A stretch of 5,981 nt of DNA from Oscillospiraceae bacterium (GTDB taxonomy: Bacteria > Bacillota > Clostridia > Oscillospirales > Acutalibacteraceae), in NCBI GenBank assembly GCA_902774165.1, contig CACYHJ010000169.1, positions 1,486 through 7,466 of the forward strand, read 5' to 3'. Below are positions 5,208 through 5,981 of the stretch, piece by piece (position 1 is the stretch's first letter; each line of letters opens with the position of its first letter). The notes beneath the pieces are model-generated. The model saw only the letters and a program-made list of their open reading frames with translations. It ran no database searches and was not told where the DNA came from. Both the position numbers and the translations under genes were made by a program.

Positions 5208-5981
5208 ATGAAACAATTCAAACGCGTTGTCGCGCTGGTTCTTTCCGCGCTGATGATCGTATCCGCCCTCTCCGTCGGCGCGGTCGCCGCGGATGACGAT
5301 CAGACGTTTTCCCTCGTCTCCTACAACGTTGCGGGGCTTCCGAACTGGAAAGCCATCGTCGGACAGGACGACACGGACGTCGCCGATAACCAGAAGCAGA
5401 TCGGCAAGCAGCTGAATGAAAAAAATGCCGATATTATTCTTACCCAGGAAGATTTCGGTTATAACGATTCTCTTGCGGCAGAGCTGACCGGTTACAATTT
5501 CAGAACGATTCACACCGGCGGCATTCCCGGCGGAGACGGCATGAACGTATACGCGCATACCAGAATTTACAATGAACAGCGCATCACCTGGAACAAGGCT
5601 TACGGCATCATTGACGACGGCGCGGATGAAATGACCCCGAAGGGCATCCTTTATACCGTTATTGCGATCGGCGACGGCGTATATGCCGATTTCTATGATC
5701 TTCATGCGGACGCTTACGGCGACGCGGGGTCCAAGGAAGCAAGGAAAGACAACTTCCGTCAGTTGGCGGAAATTCTCAAGGCGAACAACACCGGCAGACC
5801 CGTGATCGTTACCGGCGATTTCAACATCAGCGGCCACCATCATGACGACGACGGATTTACCGAGATCCTGATTGAAGGCGCCGGTCTCAAAGACGCCTGG
5901 ACCGAGCTTTACAACAACGGCGATTACTATGATTTCTCGCAGGCTGCCGCGCAGTACGGTACAAGCCAGGCAAGCTACTGG
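5208..5981 (+). CDS. Secreted endonuclease/exonuclease/phosphatase-family hydrolase (partial, 3' end missing)
   Basis: 258 codons are visible and the frame is still open at the right edge. Residues 1-28 are a classic signal peptide: KQFKRVV basic start, a hydrophobic core to about residue 23, and cleavage likely after AVA or AVAA before DDDQ. The rest matches the metal-dependent EEP fold shared by DNase I, sphingomyelinases and inositol phosphatases: SYNVAGLP (38-45, N40), TQED (79-82, metal ligand E81), PKGIL (144-148), DLHADA (164-169, catalytic H166) and GDFN (203-206, D204 and N206). The closing SDH-type motif should lie beyond the window. SYNVAGLP resembles sphingomyelinase-like and phospholipase-like members more than DNA-repair nucleases, but the substrate is not decided by this. 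A GHHHDDD cluster (209-215) follows GDFN and may bind metal. The start follows AAAGGAG by nine bases. Likely acts outside the membrane. Confidence 0.88.
   Translation, partial: MKQFKRVVALVLSALMIVSALSVGAVAADDDQTFSLVSYNVAGLPNWKAIVGQDDTDVADNQKQIGKQLNEKNADIILTQEDFGYNDSLAAELTGYNFRTIHTGGIPGGDGMNVYAHTRIYNEQRITWNKAYGIIDDGADEMTPKGILYTVIAIGDGVYADFYDLHADAYGDAGSKEARKDNFRQLAEILKANNTGRPVIVTGDFNISGHHHDDDGFTEILIEGAGLKDAWTELYNNGDYYDFSQAAAQYGTSQASYW

Noticed and set aside
5154..5843. A 229-codon minus-strand open frame opposite the EEP gene
   Set aside because: It is antisense to a gene with a signal peptide and full catalytic motifs, has no ribosome binding site, and would start inside that coding region.
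1..5981. CRISPR array, tRNA, rRNA, insertion sequence or prophage genes
   Set aside because: No regularly spaced repeats, cloverleaf pattern, transposase or phage motif was seen on either strand; the intergenic regions are short and explained by promoters and terminators.

Overview
The window looks like ordinary chromosome from a spore-forming, Gram-positive bacterium of the Clostridia, probably a gut lineage. The evidence is a full-length SpoVT-type sporulation regulator, strong AAAGGAG-type ribosome binding sites before most genes, sigma-A-like promoters with TGn-extended -10 boxes, and moderately high GC (above half in the gene bodies sampled by eye). The exact genus cannot be read from the sequence.

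Layout, left to right. (1) 1-1731, minus strand: a type I restriction-modification operon reading leftward, with hsdM complete and hsdS cut by the window edge; hsdR is not in view. hsdM carries an in-frame palindromic mini-element (about 397-447) near its 3' end. Base composition drops sharply on entering hsdS (about 33% GC by hand count). (2) 1732-1949: divergent promoter region between hsdM and nhaC, with an 8-bp perfect inverted repeat in the nhaC leader. (3) 1950-3473, plus: an NhaC-family sodium/proton antiporter. (4) 3474-3718: convergent intergenic region with a long, nearly continuous hairpin terminator for nhaC and a separate GC-rich terminator for the minus-strand gene. (5) 3719-4351, minus: a HAD-IB phosphatase. 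(6) 4352-4491: tightly packed divergent promoters. (7) 4492-5028, plus: spoVT, ending in a strong intrinsic terminator. (8) 5144-5981, plus: a near-consensus promoter driving a secreted endonuclease/exonuclease/phosphatase-family enzyme that runs off the right edge.

Apart from hsdM-hsdS, every gene is its own transcription unit with its own promoter, and each complete one (nhaC, the HAD gene, spoVT) also has its own terminator. There is therefore no strong operon argument linking antiporter, phosphatase, sporulation regulator and secreted hydrolase. I did not find a convincing new multi-gene system. The most interesting signals are the repeat element domesticated inside hsdM, the compositional break and possible frameshift at the hsdM/hsdS junction, and structured RNA around nhaC.
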